Below are positions 1 to 5,028 of a stretch of DNA of 8,759 nucleotides, piece after piece. The notes below the pieces were generated by a model. That model was not told where the DNA came from. It made no database searches and saw only the letters and a program-made list of their open reading frames with translations. Each line of letters opens with the position of its first letter. Positions within the stretch are counted from its first letter, which is position 1. Source of the stretch: Methylococcaceae bacterium (GTDB taxonomy: Bacteria > Pseudomonadota > Gammaproteobacteria > Methylococcales > Methylomonadaceae). A program made the translations under genes and the position numbers. The stretch lies in NCBI GenBank assembly GCA_947506075.1, contig CANNNN010000092.1:1-8759 (forward strand). The letters are read 5' to 3'.

Positions 1-146
1 CAATGCCACTTTAAGACGCTATGGACTATATGCACCCTCGGAACTCTCGGCAGCATAAGCTGCTGGATTCAACCGCCGTTGCGGAAAACCGCATTACCGG
101 TGGTGTGGGAGAGGTAACGGGCGCAATCCCGTTACCCCGACCCGAT
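1..146 (+). mobile_element. Group II intron, 3' end (domains V and VI), partial
   Basis: The sequence folds as the catalytic end of a bacterial group II intron. Domain V spans 72-104. ACCGCCG (72-78) pairs with CGGTGGT (98-104) through a G.U wobble at the expected place, giving a CGC-type catalytic triad (74-76). An upper stem TGCGG/CCGCA closes an AAAA tetraloop at 85-88, with a two-base TT bulge on the 3' side. Domain VI follows: a 9-bp stem, 113-121 with 128-136, then GGG (107-109) with CCC (141-143), leaving A140 as candidate branch point. A140 is the 7th base from an intron end in ..CCCGAT, which fits the AY 3' end of these introns. The 3' junction at 146/147 is supported independently, because the sequence resumes mid-way through a repeat found elsewhere in the window. 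Compared with the usual 34-nt domain V, this one is 33 nt, with one base missing and a rearranged lower stem, so the copy may be weakened. The intron body lies upstream of the window. Confidence 0.75.
2..58 (+). CDS. Possible C-terminal tail of the intron-encoded reverse transcriptase/maturase (partial)
   Basis: An open frame enters from the left edge and ends at TAA (56-58), reading NATLRRYGLYAPSELSAA. It stops 13 bases before domain V, where the intron-encoded protein of a bacterial group II intron commonly ends (domain IV). The 18 visible residues carry no reverse transcriptase or maturase motif, so the assignment rests on position inside the intron. It could be chance open sequence if the intron is ORF-less. 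Confidence 0.3.
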   Translation, partial: NATLRRYGLYAPSELSAA

Positions 147-206
147 CAAGTTGCCACGGATTAAATGTGTAGCTGTCATGTCGTTTAATCAATTTAGTAC
201 TCTATA
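147..206 (+). repeat. Dispersed intergenic repeat, copy 1 (right part, cut by the intron)
   Basis: These 60 bases match copy 3 (4576-4635) at 58 of 60 positions. They also match the reverse complement of copy 2 (2421-2480) with only a handful of changes. The conserved core contains an inverted GATTAAA (159-165)/TTTAATC (184-190) pair, and the unit ends in CTATA. The left part of the repeat seen in copies 2 and 3 is absent here because the group II intron abuts at 146. It sits between the intron and the 3' end of the minus-strand yggU-like gene. Confidence 0.85.
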
Positions 207-270
207 GCACGCGGGTGACACCGATTAAGCGGATAATTACTGATTAAAAACCTAAGCTGATTAACCATTT

Positions 271-591
271 TCACTTCTGCAAAAACTGTTTGCTGATTAC
301 GGAAGGCAGGCTCTTGGGTGATTTAATGCGTAGTTGTTTATTGACATTGAGTCGGCCAAACACAACCTCAATATCCTTGATGGTCACGCCAAACTCTTTC
401 GCCAGAAAGCGAACCATATGATCGGTTGCTCTACCTGCTACAGGTGAGGCAGTGACACTAATCTTGAGTTGATTGCCTTTAGCCTTGCCAATGACATCCT
501 GCTTTGCGCTAGGTTTGCCGAGAATATTAAGCACCAAGGTTTCTCCATCCCAGGCACAGAATGAGGTCATTGCCAATCTTTTGTGTGCCAT
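271..591 (-). CDS. yggU: YggU/DUF167 family protein
   Basis: This 106-residue protein has the DUF167 (YggU) signature: an N-terminal strand region with WDGETLVLNILGKPSAKQD, then GNQLKISVTASPVAGRATDHMVRFLAKEFGV and a final strand containing NKQLRI (quoted in parts; residues about 13-92). The family is a small alpha/beta fold of unknown biochemical role; E. coli yggU lies near proC. The usual Asn after GxA is Asp here, and the usual SRxK loop reads NVNKQ, so this is a divergent member. Start: ATG at 591 is taken; ATG at 570 (MTSFCAW) would give a more typical length. Neither start has a convincing Shine-Dalgarno sequence. It lies 50 bases downstream of the DUF5710 gene on the same strand, with a TATAAT box in the gap. 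Family certain, start uncertain. Confidence 0.88.
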   Translation of the reverse strand: MAHKRLAMTSFCAWDGETLVLNILGKPSAKQDVIGKAKGNQLKISVTASPVAGRATDHMVRFLAKEFGVTIKDIEVVFGRLNVNKQLRIKSPKSLPSVISKQFLQK

Positions 592-625
592 TTAAGCTTA
601 TGATGAATTTTTGAAATTAGCTGCC

Positions 626-631
626 ATTATA
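626..631 (-). promoter_or_regulatory. Candidate -10 box upstream of the yggU-like gene
   Basis: The minus strand reads TATAAT, a perfect sigma70 -10 hexamer, in the gap between the DUF5710 stop and the yggU-like start. No good -35 is found at 16-18 bp. The gene may therefore be transcribed on its own as well as by read-through. Moderate to low confidence. Confidence 0.35.
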
Positions 632-641
632 GTAATAAAGA

Positions 642-935
642 CTAATCCCAGGGAGGCAAATCGCCGTTATAGGCAACAAAATCTTTATCCTGCGCATCAG
701 TTTTGACACCGGCGACCGAGGCTTTCTTGGCTGAGGAACTGATTTTTGAAGAGGAAGTTGTTGTTTTGATATGTGTTACAGCGCCCTGTTCATTTGGCCA
801 ATTGGCAAAAAGCGCAATGTCCTTGTCGGCGGGCGCATACCATTTCTTCTGGACCCCATCCCACCTCGCACCGAGCGCTTTGGCCTGATCCTTTTGAGCA
901 AAAGGTACATTTAGATAAACTTTCGAGTCGGCCAT
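642..935 (-). CDS. DUF5710 domain protein (97 aa)
   Basis: Residues about 6-48 match the DUF5710 pattern: YLNVPFAQKDQAKALGARWD followed by KKWYAP. This small domain is also found as a module at the ends of plasmid TraC-type primases and other DNA-metabolism proteins; its exact role is not established. It is followed by a Ser/Thr/Lys-rich flexible stretch (residues 57-80) and a tip, FVAYNGDLPPWD. The acidic-Pro-aromatic composition of that tip loosely recalls the C-terminal interaction peptides of SSB-like proteins (inference only). ATG at 935 is preferred over the in-frame TTG at 941; neither has a clear Shine-Dalgarno sequence. A consensus-like promoter lies about 40-70 bp upstream, so it is probably its own transcription unit. 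Domain call firm, function unknown. Confidence 0.85.
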   Translation of the reverse strand: MADSKVYLNVPFAQKDQAKALGARWDGVQKKWYAPADKDIALFANWPNEQGAVTHIKTTTSSSKISSSAKKASVAGVKTDAQDKDFVAYNGDLPPWD

Positions 936-979
936 TTGCAAAAAAAAGGTGATGAGGGCTTGATTGGGTAAGTCCTTTT

Positions 980-1009
980 ATTATAAAGCATTGCCGGGTT
1001 AAATGAAAA
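980..1009 (-). promoter_or_regulatory. Sigma70-type promoter for the DUF5710 gene
   Basis: On the minus strand TTTTCA (1009-1004; 4 of 6 matches to TTGACA) is followed by an 18-bp spacer and a perfect TATAAT (985-980). The predicted start is near 973, giving a leader of about 38 bases. The -35 overlaps the T-tract of the terminator of the preceding gene. Confidence 0.6.
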
Positions 1010-1033
1010 AGGCCGGAGTTGACCGGCCTTTTT
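1006..1033 (-). terminator. Intrinsic terminator of the 1048-1470 gene
   Basis: A perfect 11-bp inverted repeat, AAAAAGGCCGG (1006-1016) and CCGGCCTTTTT (1023-1033), encloses a 6-base loop. On the minus strand it gives a GC-rich stem plus U-run starting 14 bases after the stop codon at 1048. Because the arms begin and end in A/T runs it could work in both directions. Confidence 0.85.
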
Positions 1034-1047
1034 GTCAAGCTTGAGCT

Positions 1048-1470
1048 TTAATGAATTAATTTCAGCGCTTTTTCAGCAGCCTTTTCTTTGGCTTTGCTCT
1101 TCAGAGTCTTAGTGGCTTTAGGAGCCTCTTTAATTTTTTCTTTTAAATTTTCGGCCGATTCTTTGCCGGTTTTTAATGTTTCTCCGGCTTTCTTCGCTTC
1201 TTCCGGTACGGCTGCAGTGACTTTTTGCTTTACCGCTTCCTTCGCCTGCTCTTGTAGCGTTTCAGGCGATATTTCAGCTGCATCTTTTAAAGATTTCGCC
1301 TGGTTCAGTGTTGACTTTGCTTCGTTTACCTTTTCAATAGCGCTGGGCGCTACTTCGCTCGCTTTATCTGTTACGGCTTGCTTTGCCACGTTTTCAAGTA
1401 AGCTCTGTTCCGCCAGCGCTGAACTAGAGGCAACTAACATTAAACTGAATAAAATTGCTTTGTTTCTCAT
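1048..1470 (-). CDS. Exported Lys/Ala/Glu-rich helical protein, unknown function
   Basis: This 140-residue protein has a clear Sec signal peptide: Arg/Lys at residues 2-4, hydrophobic core ILFSLMLVASS, and cleavage expected after ALA (residue 20) before EQ. The mature part is almost entirely Lys, Ala, Glu, Thr and Ser with no Cys. It repeats short amphipathic patterns such as EEAKKAGETLKTGKESAENL and EAPKATKTLKSKAKEK, suggesting long helices or an intrinsically disordered, LEA-like character in the periplasm. No enzymatic motif is visible. The start is well supported: AAAGGA lies 8 bases upstream of ATG at 1470. A strong terminator follows the gene. Low-complexity composition makes homology-based naming unreliable; LEA-like is a description, not a family assignment. 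Confidence 0.8.
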   Translation of the reverse strand: MRNKAILFSLMLVASSSALAEQSLLENVAKQAVTDKASEVAPSAIEKVNEAKSTLNQAKSLKDAAEISPETLQEQAKEAVKQKVTAAVPEEAKKAGETLKTGKESAENLKEKIKEAPKATKTLKSKAKEKAAEKALKLIH

Positions 1471-1592
1471 GGGGACATCCTTTAGTGGTTTAGTGAGTGA
1501 GGCTATAGAGTAAAACCGTGAACCTTAATGCTGCATTAACAGTCGATGTTCAATTTTGTGCGTTGAGCAAACATTCCAGAACGGCGCAGGAC

Positions 1593-1601
1593 TGGTACAA
1601 T
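1593..1601 (+). promoter_or_regulatory. Candidate extended -10 promoter for the deacetylase
   Basis: TGGTACAAT has the TGn extension plus a -10 hexamer with 5 of 6 matches (TACAAT). No good -35 is present, as is common for extended -10 promoters. The expected start near 1608 gives a leader of about 47 bases containing two copies of CGTTTATGGCG (1606-1616, 1618-1628). Confidence 0.4.
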
Positions 1602-1654
1602 GTTCCGTTTATGGCGCCGTTTATGGCGATACACAGCTTTAGCAAAGACATCGG

Positions 1655-2425
1655 ATGACATTTAAATCAACCTGCATCAAATTCGTCATCGCGAGCAGCG
1701 CCATTGCTTGCTTACATGTTTTTTTTGGCGTTAATCTAGGGTGGCTAATATTGCCAGGTGCAGTGTGGCTGGCATTGATCATTTACGGTTCGGCAAGTAT
1801 TCAGGTCGGATTTTTCGCTCCCGTCTGCTGTCATGGGAGTCGATTAACAAATGAAATTGCCCTGTCTTTTGATGATGGTCCAAACCCTGAATACACCCCG
1901 CAAGTGCTCGCAACATTAGCCCAGTATAATGCCTTGGCGACTTTTTTTGTGATCGGAAAAAACATTACGGGTAATGAAAATATTTTAAAACAGATAGATG
2001 CGGCAGGGCATAGTATTGGGAATCACAGCTACACGCACTCGTTTTTCATTGATTTTAAAAGCGTACAGGGCTTTAAGGATGAACTGAATCAGACTGCGGA
2101 TATTGTCTTCAATATCACAGGCAAACATATGAAATTTTTCCGTCCGCCCTATGGTGTGACTACGCTCCATCTTGTCAAGGCTGCAAGCCTGCTAAATTAC
2201 AGTATTATCGGCTGGACTGTCCGCTCCTTAGATACGACAGCTGACACGGCGCAAACCATAGTACGGCGCGTACAAACGCAAATAAAACCGGGCGCTGTTA
2301 TTCTGTTTCATGACACTTCGGATAAAACCATCGAGGTATTAAAACAAACACTCAATTTTGCGCGAGATAAGGGCTATAAAATTGTCAGTTTAGAGCAACT
2401 ATTGAAGATTAAAGCCTATGTATAG
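1655..2425 (+). CDS. Membrane-anchored polysaccharide deacetylase (NodB homology, CE4)
   Basis: This 256-residue protein has two N-terminal hydrophobic segments (about 8-26 and 29-47), then a NodB domain with all catalytic motifs. Motif 1 is SFDDGP, with Asp73 the likely base and Asp74 a metal ligand. Motif 2 is HSIGNHSYTH, with metal ligands His124 and His128. Motif 3 is RPPYG (163-167). Motif 4 is W187 with SLD (191-193). Motif 5 is LFHD, with His219 the likely acid. CE4 enzymes remove N- or O-acetyl groups from chitin-like, peptidoglycan or cell-surface sugars; the substrate here cannot be told from sequence. The short hydrophobic N-terminus suggests an inner-membrane tether. ATG at 1655 is the only sensible start; its Shine-Dalgarno sequence is weak. 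The last codon and TAG stop lie within repeat copy 2, so the native C-terminus may have been changed by the repeat. Confidence 0.92.
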   Translation: MTFKSTCIKFVIASSAIACLHVFFGVNLGWLILPGAVWLALIIYGSASIQVGFFAPVCCHGSRLTNEIALSFDDGPNPEYTPQVLATLAQYNALATFFVIGKNITGNENILKQIDAAGHSIGNHSYTHSFFIDFKSVQGFKDELNQTADIVFNITGKHMKFFRPPYGVTTLHLVKAASLLNYSIIGWTVRSLDTTADTAQTIVRRVQTQIKPGAVILFHDTSDKTIEVLKQTLNFARDKGYKIVSLEQLLKIKAYV

Positions 2426-2539
2426 GGTACTGAATTGATTAAACGACATGACAGCTACATATTTAAGCCGTGGCAAGTTGGAGTGCAGGCTTCGCCTGCA
2501 AGCAGGCGAAGCCTGCACTCGTGTCAGACGTCTGATTTA
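2421..2539 (-). repeat. Dispersed intergenic repeat, copy 2 (full-length, inverted)
   Basis: Read on the minus strand, the unit begins TAAATCAGACGTCTG (2539-2525), continues through a long hairpin and ends in CTATA at 2421. It aligns with copy 3 at 74 of 80 positions once a 39-base block holding the hairpin is set aside (119 minus 39 equals 80, exactly the length of copy 3). It overlaps the end of the deacetylase gene and provides its TAG stop. Just beyond it, 2540-2555 (ATGTCGCTTAATCATT) resembles the core of the repeat in the opposite direction, possibly a remnant of another copy. Confidence 0.85.
2481..2520. repeat. Perfect 19-bp hairpin within repeat copy 2
   Basis: GAGTGCAGGCTTCGCCTGC (2481-2499) and its exact reverse complement (2502-2520) are separated by only AA. 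The stem is GC-rich and would be very stable in RNA, but no T-run follows directly, so it is not a textbook intrinsic terminator. It lies 55 bases after the deacetylase stop and could protect or end that transcript. Confidence 0.9.
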
Positions 2540-2625
2540 ATGTCGCTTAATCATTGATGGCATCAATATAAAAAATGCGGAAAATTTTTAGGTTATTGTG
2601 TTTTTATTAAAGAGAGCAATAGATT

Positions 2626-2886
2626 ATGAATCATGAAAAAATTGCAAGCCGAGTGGAAAGCATCTCCATGGCGTCGGGCTTAATTGCTGGGATTTCTGCC
2701 ACAGGAGCAACCATCGCGGCACCGAGCGGTTTCGACGCCGTTGGCGTGTTTCTTGGCATTACCAGCGATCCATTGATAGTCACGGTAGCACCTATACTCG
2801 GCGTCATCGCGACCGCTACAGGCATTATCTCAGGGGCAACTTATTTCTATTCTCTGTGGAGAAAACGCCAAAATAAAGCATCTTAG
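2626..2886 (+). CDS. Small membrane protein with two hydrophobic segments, unknown function
   Basis: This 86-residue protein is Gly/Ala/Ile/Ser-rich. One hydrophobic segment is at about residues 15-32 and a second at about 50-75, linked by APSGFDAVGVFLGITSD, with a basic C-terminal end (LWRKRQNK). The layout suggests a hairpin in the inner membrane with the basic tail in the cytoplasm. Size and topology recall class II phage holins, but no lysis or phage genes are nearby, so that label is not supported. Start ATG 2626 has a purine-rich AAAGAGAG about 10 bases upstream. The nucleotidyltransferase gene starts 30 bases after its stop, so the two are likely co-transcribed. Confidence 0.75.
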   Translation: MNHEKIASRVESISMASGLIAGISATGATIAAPSGFDAVGVFLGITSDPLIVTVAPILGVIATATGIISGATYFYSLWRKRQNKAS

Positions 2887-2916
2887 GAGTGGTGGGAGAC
2901 ATTGAAAGGAGAGCCA

Positions 2917-3873
2917 ATGAATATTAGCCAGCAAGAGAGCATGATTTTTGCCAAGGATTTTATTGAAACCGCTGAAGGGCTTATCTTTGCAGTGGTTGAA
3001 TCCGGTTTGGAGGAGGGCAAGGCTTTATGTTTTTTACGTTATGTGTACCAACTTTCAGGCTGGAAAAAGGTGGAAACCGACGTCGCTAATGAACTTCTGA
3101 AGCAACAATACCCCGATTACCTGCATTATTCCCCGGTTTTAGATGCGCATTTGCATGCGGTTGCTGCAGGCCGGATCGTCAAGCATCATCAGCCCCGACA
3201 GAAGCTGCAAGAAATTTTGCAAGCAAACCGGCATGATGCTATCGAGCGCGATTTATTCTTGTTGTGCGAGTTATTTGGCCAGTCTGGGCTGGACTTGCGT
3301 CAAACCGGCATCACGGGGTCGCTATTGGTCGGCGTGCAAAATCAGGGTTCTGATATTGATCTGGTCTGTTACAGCAGGGAGGTTTTTCACCAATGCCGTG
3401 CAATTAACGGCCTGCTGATCGAACAAGGTCATTTACAGGCCTTAACTGAGCAGGATTGGCGGGCATCTTTTGAACGCCGCAGCTGTGCGTTGAGTTTTGA
3501 TGATTATGTTTGGCATGAGCAGCGTAAAGGTAACAAGGGCGTGGTTAACGGACGGAAATTTGATTTAAATTTTATTGACTGTGACGCAAGTGCTAAGCCT
3601 ACCCGTTATCAAAAATGCGGGGCGATAACCTTGCAATGTCGGGTCAGCGACGATACTCGTGGGTTTGATTATCCGGCTGAATTTGCAATAGAGCATCAGT
3701 ACATCAATTCGATAGTCAGTTTTACGGCGACTTACACCGGGCAGGCTGTTAGCGGCGAAACAGTCGAGGTATCAGGCGTACTGGAACAATCGGAGCAAGG
3801 GCTTAAACGTATCGTGGTCGGTTCCAGTCGTGAAGCGCACGGGGAATATATTAAAGTCATTTCCAGTGCTTAA
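2917..3873 (+). CDS. Predicted nucleotidyltransferase (COG1665-like, pol-beta fold)
   Basis: With ATG 2917 as start the protein is 318 residues. AAAGGAGA just upstream is an excellent Shine-Dalgarno sequence, so the in-frame TTG at 2902 is rejected. The N-terminal module has KDFIETAEGLIFAVVESG and CFLRYV (residues 13-43), a pattern I associate with the COG1665 predicted nucleotidyltransferases best known from archaea. The catalytic core is ITGSLLVGVQNQGSDIDLV (132-150): Gly134-Ser135 and Asp146/Asp148 form the polymerase-beta type site, and Asp216 in GRKFDLNFI is the likely third carboxylate. The C-terminal part contains SFTATYTGQAVSGETVEV and VVGSSREAHGEYI. All three carboxylates are present, so it is probably active in transferring a nucleotide, but the acceptor is unknown. 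It is followed by an overlapping HAD phosphatase gene. Confidence 0.85.
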   Translation: MNISQQESMIFAKDFIETAEGLIFAVVESGLEEGKALCFLRYVYQLSGWKKVETDVANELLKQQYPDYLHYSPVLDAHLHAVAAGRIVKHHQPRQKLQEILQANRHDAIERDLFLLCELFGQSGLDLRQTGITGSLLVGVQNQGSDIDLVCYSREVFHQCRAINGLLIEQGHLQALTEQDWRASFERRSCALSFDDYVWHEQRKGNKGVVNGRKFDLNFIDCDASAKPTRYQKCGAITLQCRVSDDTRGFDYPAEFAIEHQYINSIVSFTATYTGQAVSGETVEVSGVLEQSEQGLKRIVVGSSREAHGEYIKVISSA

Positions 3874-4558
3874 GTTAGCTGATTTTTCGGCGGTTATTTT
3901 TGATATGGACGGTCTGGTTTTGGATACCGAGAGCACTTACCGTATTGCCTGGCAACAGGCAGCAAGCGAGATGGGTTATGATCTTTCCGGGCATTTTTGT
4001 CAGTCGCTGTCAGGACTACATTATCAGGCTGTAGAACTGAAATTGCTCGCCTGTTTCGGAACTGACTTTGATTTGCAGGCCTTCGGCCGCAACAGCAGCG
4101 ACTGCTGGCGTGAGCATGTTAAGGTTCACGGCATAAGCATTAAGCATGGCTTTGCCGGATTGCTGAACTTACTGGTTCGACACAAAATTCCCTACTGCCT
4201 GGCGACTAACAGCCGGGCGGTTAATGCACTGGAATGTTTGGCCTTGGCCGGGCTTAGCGGAGTTTTTTCACATATTATCAGTCGCGATAATGTTGTGCAC
4301 GGCAAGCCGGAGCCGGATATTTTTTTTAAGGCCGCCCAAGTGTTGCAGGTGGATATTCGTCGGTGTCTGGTGCTTGAAGATTCTGATGCCGGGATCATGG
4401 CCGCAGCCAGGGCCGGCGCTATTAGGGTCTTCATACCGTCAATAGCGCCGGTCGATCCAATGACGGTTGAACGCTGCAACTTGATGATCAGCGATATGGC
4501 TAAGTTAACCGATATTCTGCACTTCGGCGGTACTCTTGACGGAATACCGCTTAGATAA
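3866..4558 (+). CDS. HAD-superfamily phosphatase, beta-phosphoglucomutase-like subfamily
   Basis: Numbered from GTG 3866 (230 aa), it has all four HAD motifs: I, FDMDGLVLDTE (nucleophile Asp13, acid Asp15); II, CLATNS (Thr114); III, HGKPEPDIF (Lys147); IV, LEDSDAGIMAA (Asp172, Asp174). A helical cap lies between motifs I and II (about 20-90), as in subfamily I phosphatases and phosphoglucomutases. The substrate is a phosphorylated small molecule that cannot be specified. GTG 3866 overlaps the previous stop by 8 bases, implying translational coupling. GTG 3830 is an in-frame alternative adding 12 residues and a 44-base overlap, but it gives an unusually long lead-in before motif I. The TAA stop at 4556-4558 is the first codon of repeat copy 3, so the C-terminal end may be repeat-defined. 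Confidence 0.88.
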   Translation: MLKLADFSAVIFDMDGLVLDTESTYRIAWQQAASEMGYDLSGHFCQSLSGLHYQAVELKLLACFGTDFDLQAFGRNSSDCWREHVKVHGISIKHGFAGLLNLLVRHKIPYCLATNSRAVNALECLALAGLSGVFSHIISRDNVVHGKPEPDIFFKAAQVLQVDIRRCLVLEDSDAGIMAAARAGAIRVFIPSIAPVDPMTVERCNLMISDMAKLTDILHFGGTLDGIPLR

Positions 4559-4635
4559 ATCAGCCGTCTGCACTCCAAGTTGCCATGGATTAAATGTGTA
4601 GCTGTCATGTCGTTTAATCAATTCAGTACTCTATA
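4556..4635 (+). repeat. Dispersed intergenic repeat, copy 3 (hairpin missing)
   Basis: It starts TAAATCAGCCGTCTG and ends CTATA. It matches copy 2 at 74 of 80 aligned positions and copy 1 at 58 of 60. The hairpin of copy 2 is cleanly absent: CTG here corresponds to CTG...CTG flanking the 39-base block in copy 2. It begins exactly at the HAD stop codon and lies in the opposite orientation to copy 2. Confidence 0.85.
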
Positions 4636-4674
4636 TCAAGTATGCTCACAAAGGTTCTCGAAAGGAAACTTTTA

Positions 4675-4788
4675 ATGACAGTTAGCGACCCACAAAGTCA
4701 TTCGACTCACATTTTCAAATGGTGTAAGCAAACTGATAGCCGACACTCGGTTAGCGGCGATAAAGTAGATTTAACCTCGATTATCTAA
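4675..4788 (+). CDS. Possible small protein (37 aa), unknown
   Basis: AAAGGA (4661-4666) lies 8 bases before ATG 4675, an ideal ribosome binding site. The frame runs 37 codons (beginning MTVSDPQSHSTHIFKWC) to TAA 4786-4788. The product is polar, with several His and Ser and one Cys, no membrane segment, and no family I recognise. It lies between repeat copy 3 and the MITE-like element, so it could equally be the remnant N-terminus of a gene broken by insertions. The stop is two bases before the MITE target duplication. The length is compatible with chance; the ribosome binding site is the main support. Confidence 0.3.
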   Translation: MTVSDPQSHSTHIFKWCKQTDSRHSVSGDKVDLTSII

Positions 4789-4796
4789 CCTAGAAA

Positions 4797-5028
4797 CTCA
4801 CGACTCGCTCATTTTATAAGGCAGTTCGTAAGATTAGTGCTGTTTATTGATAAAACAAGGCATAAATACCGACTTTCAATTTCAAATATCATTTTTTTAG
4901 ATATAAAACCTGGGTTTTCTGACGTCAAATCATCATTAAGTGATAGATTTTTATAGCACTCACAGGAAAACACTATATGTAGTGCTTTTAAATTTTACAA
5001 ACCACTAAAAAAATGAGCGAATGGTGAG
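4797..5028. mobile_element. MITE-like non-autonomous element (232 bp)
   Basis: The ends form terminal inverted repeats: CTCACGACTCGCTCATTTT (4797-4815) and the reverse complement of 5010-5028 agree at 17 of 19 positions. Similarity continues more loosely inward to about 4835 and 4991 (for example GTTcGTAAgATT against GTTtGTAAaATT). The element is flanked on both sides by TAGAAA (4791-4796 and 5029-5034), a perfect 6-bp direct repeat expected of a target-site duplication. The interior is AT-rich and encodes no transposase. A weak internal hairpin, CACTA-TATG-TAGTG, lies at 4971-4984. The family of the mobilising transposase cannot be told from the ends alone. Confidence 0.75.

Noticed and set aside
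147..206. Repeat as an integron attC site targeted by a class C-attC intron
   Set aside because: No R/L core-site pattern (GTTRRRY) flanks the repeat and no cassette array is seen.
223..264. Three GATTAA words spaced 17-19 bases apart near the yggU 3' end
   Set aside because: Short AT-rich words downstream of a gene, with unequal spacing and no palindrome; not enough to call an operator.
790..1038. Minus-strand 82-codon frame over the terminator and DUF5710 gene
   Set aside because: It reads through the terminator and promoter, overlaps the DUF5710 gene in another frame and shows no family features.
1088..1513. Long plus-strand open frame opposite the Lys/Ala/Glu-rich gene
   Set aside because: It is the antisense shadow of the K/A/E-rich gene, whose codon composition leaves the reverse frames open. 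The minus-strand gene has the signal peptide, Shine-Dalgarno sequence and terminator.
2524..2535. Perfect 12-bp palindrome TCAGACGTCTGA
   Set aside because: It is part of the dispersed repeat and is not perfectly kept in copy 3 (A to C change), so a separate operator is not supported.
2626..2886. Phage holin interpretation of the two-helix protein
   Set aside because: Size and topology fit, but no endolysin, spanin or phage structural genes are nearby and no holin-specific motif is visible.
4192..4608. Minus-strand 138-codon frame opposite the HAD gene
   Set aside because: It is antisense to a gene with all four HAD motifs and extends into the repeat; no recognisable motif.
4955..4990. AGCACT...AGTGCTTTT as an intrinsic terminator
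   Set aside because: The stem is only 5-6 bp and AT-rich with either a long loop or weak pairing, and it lies inside the MITE-like element with no gene ending just upstream.
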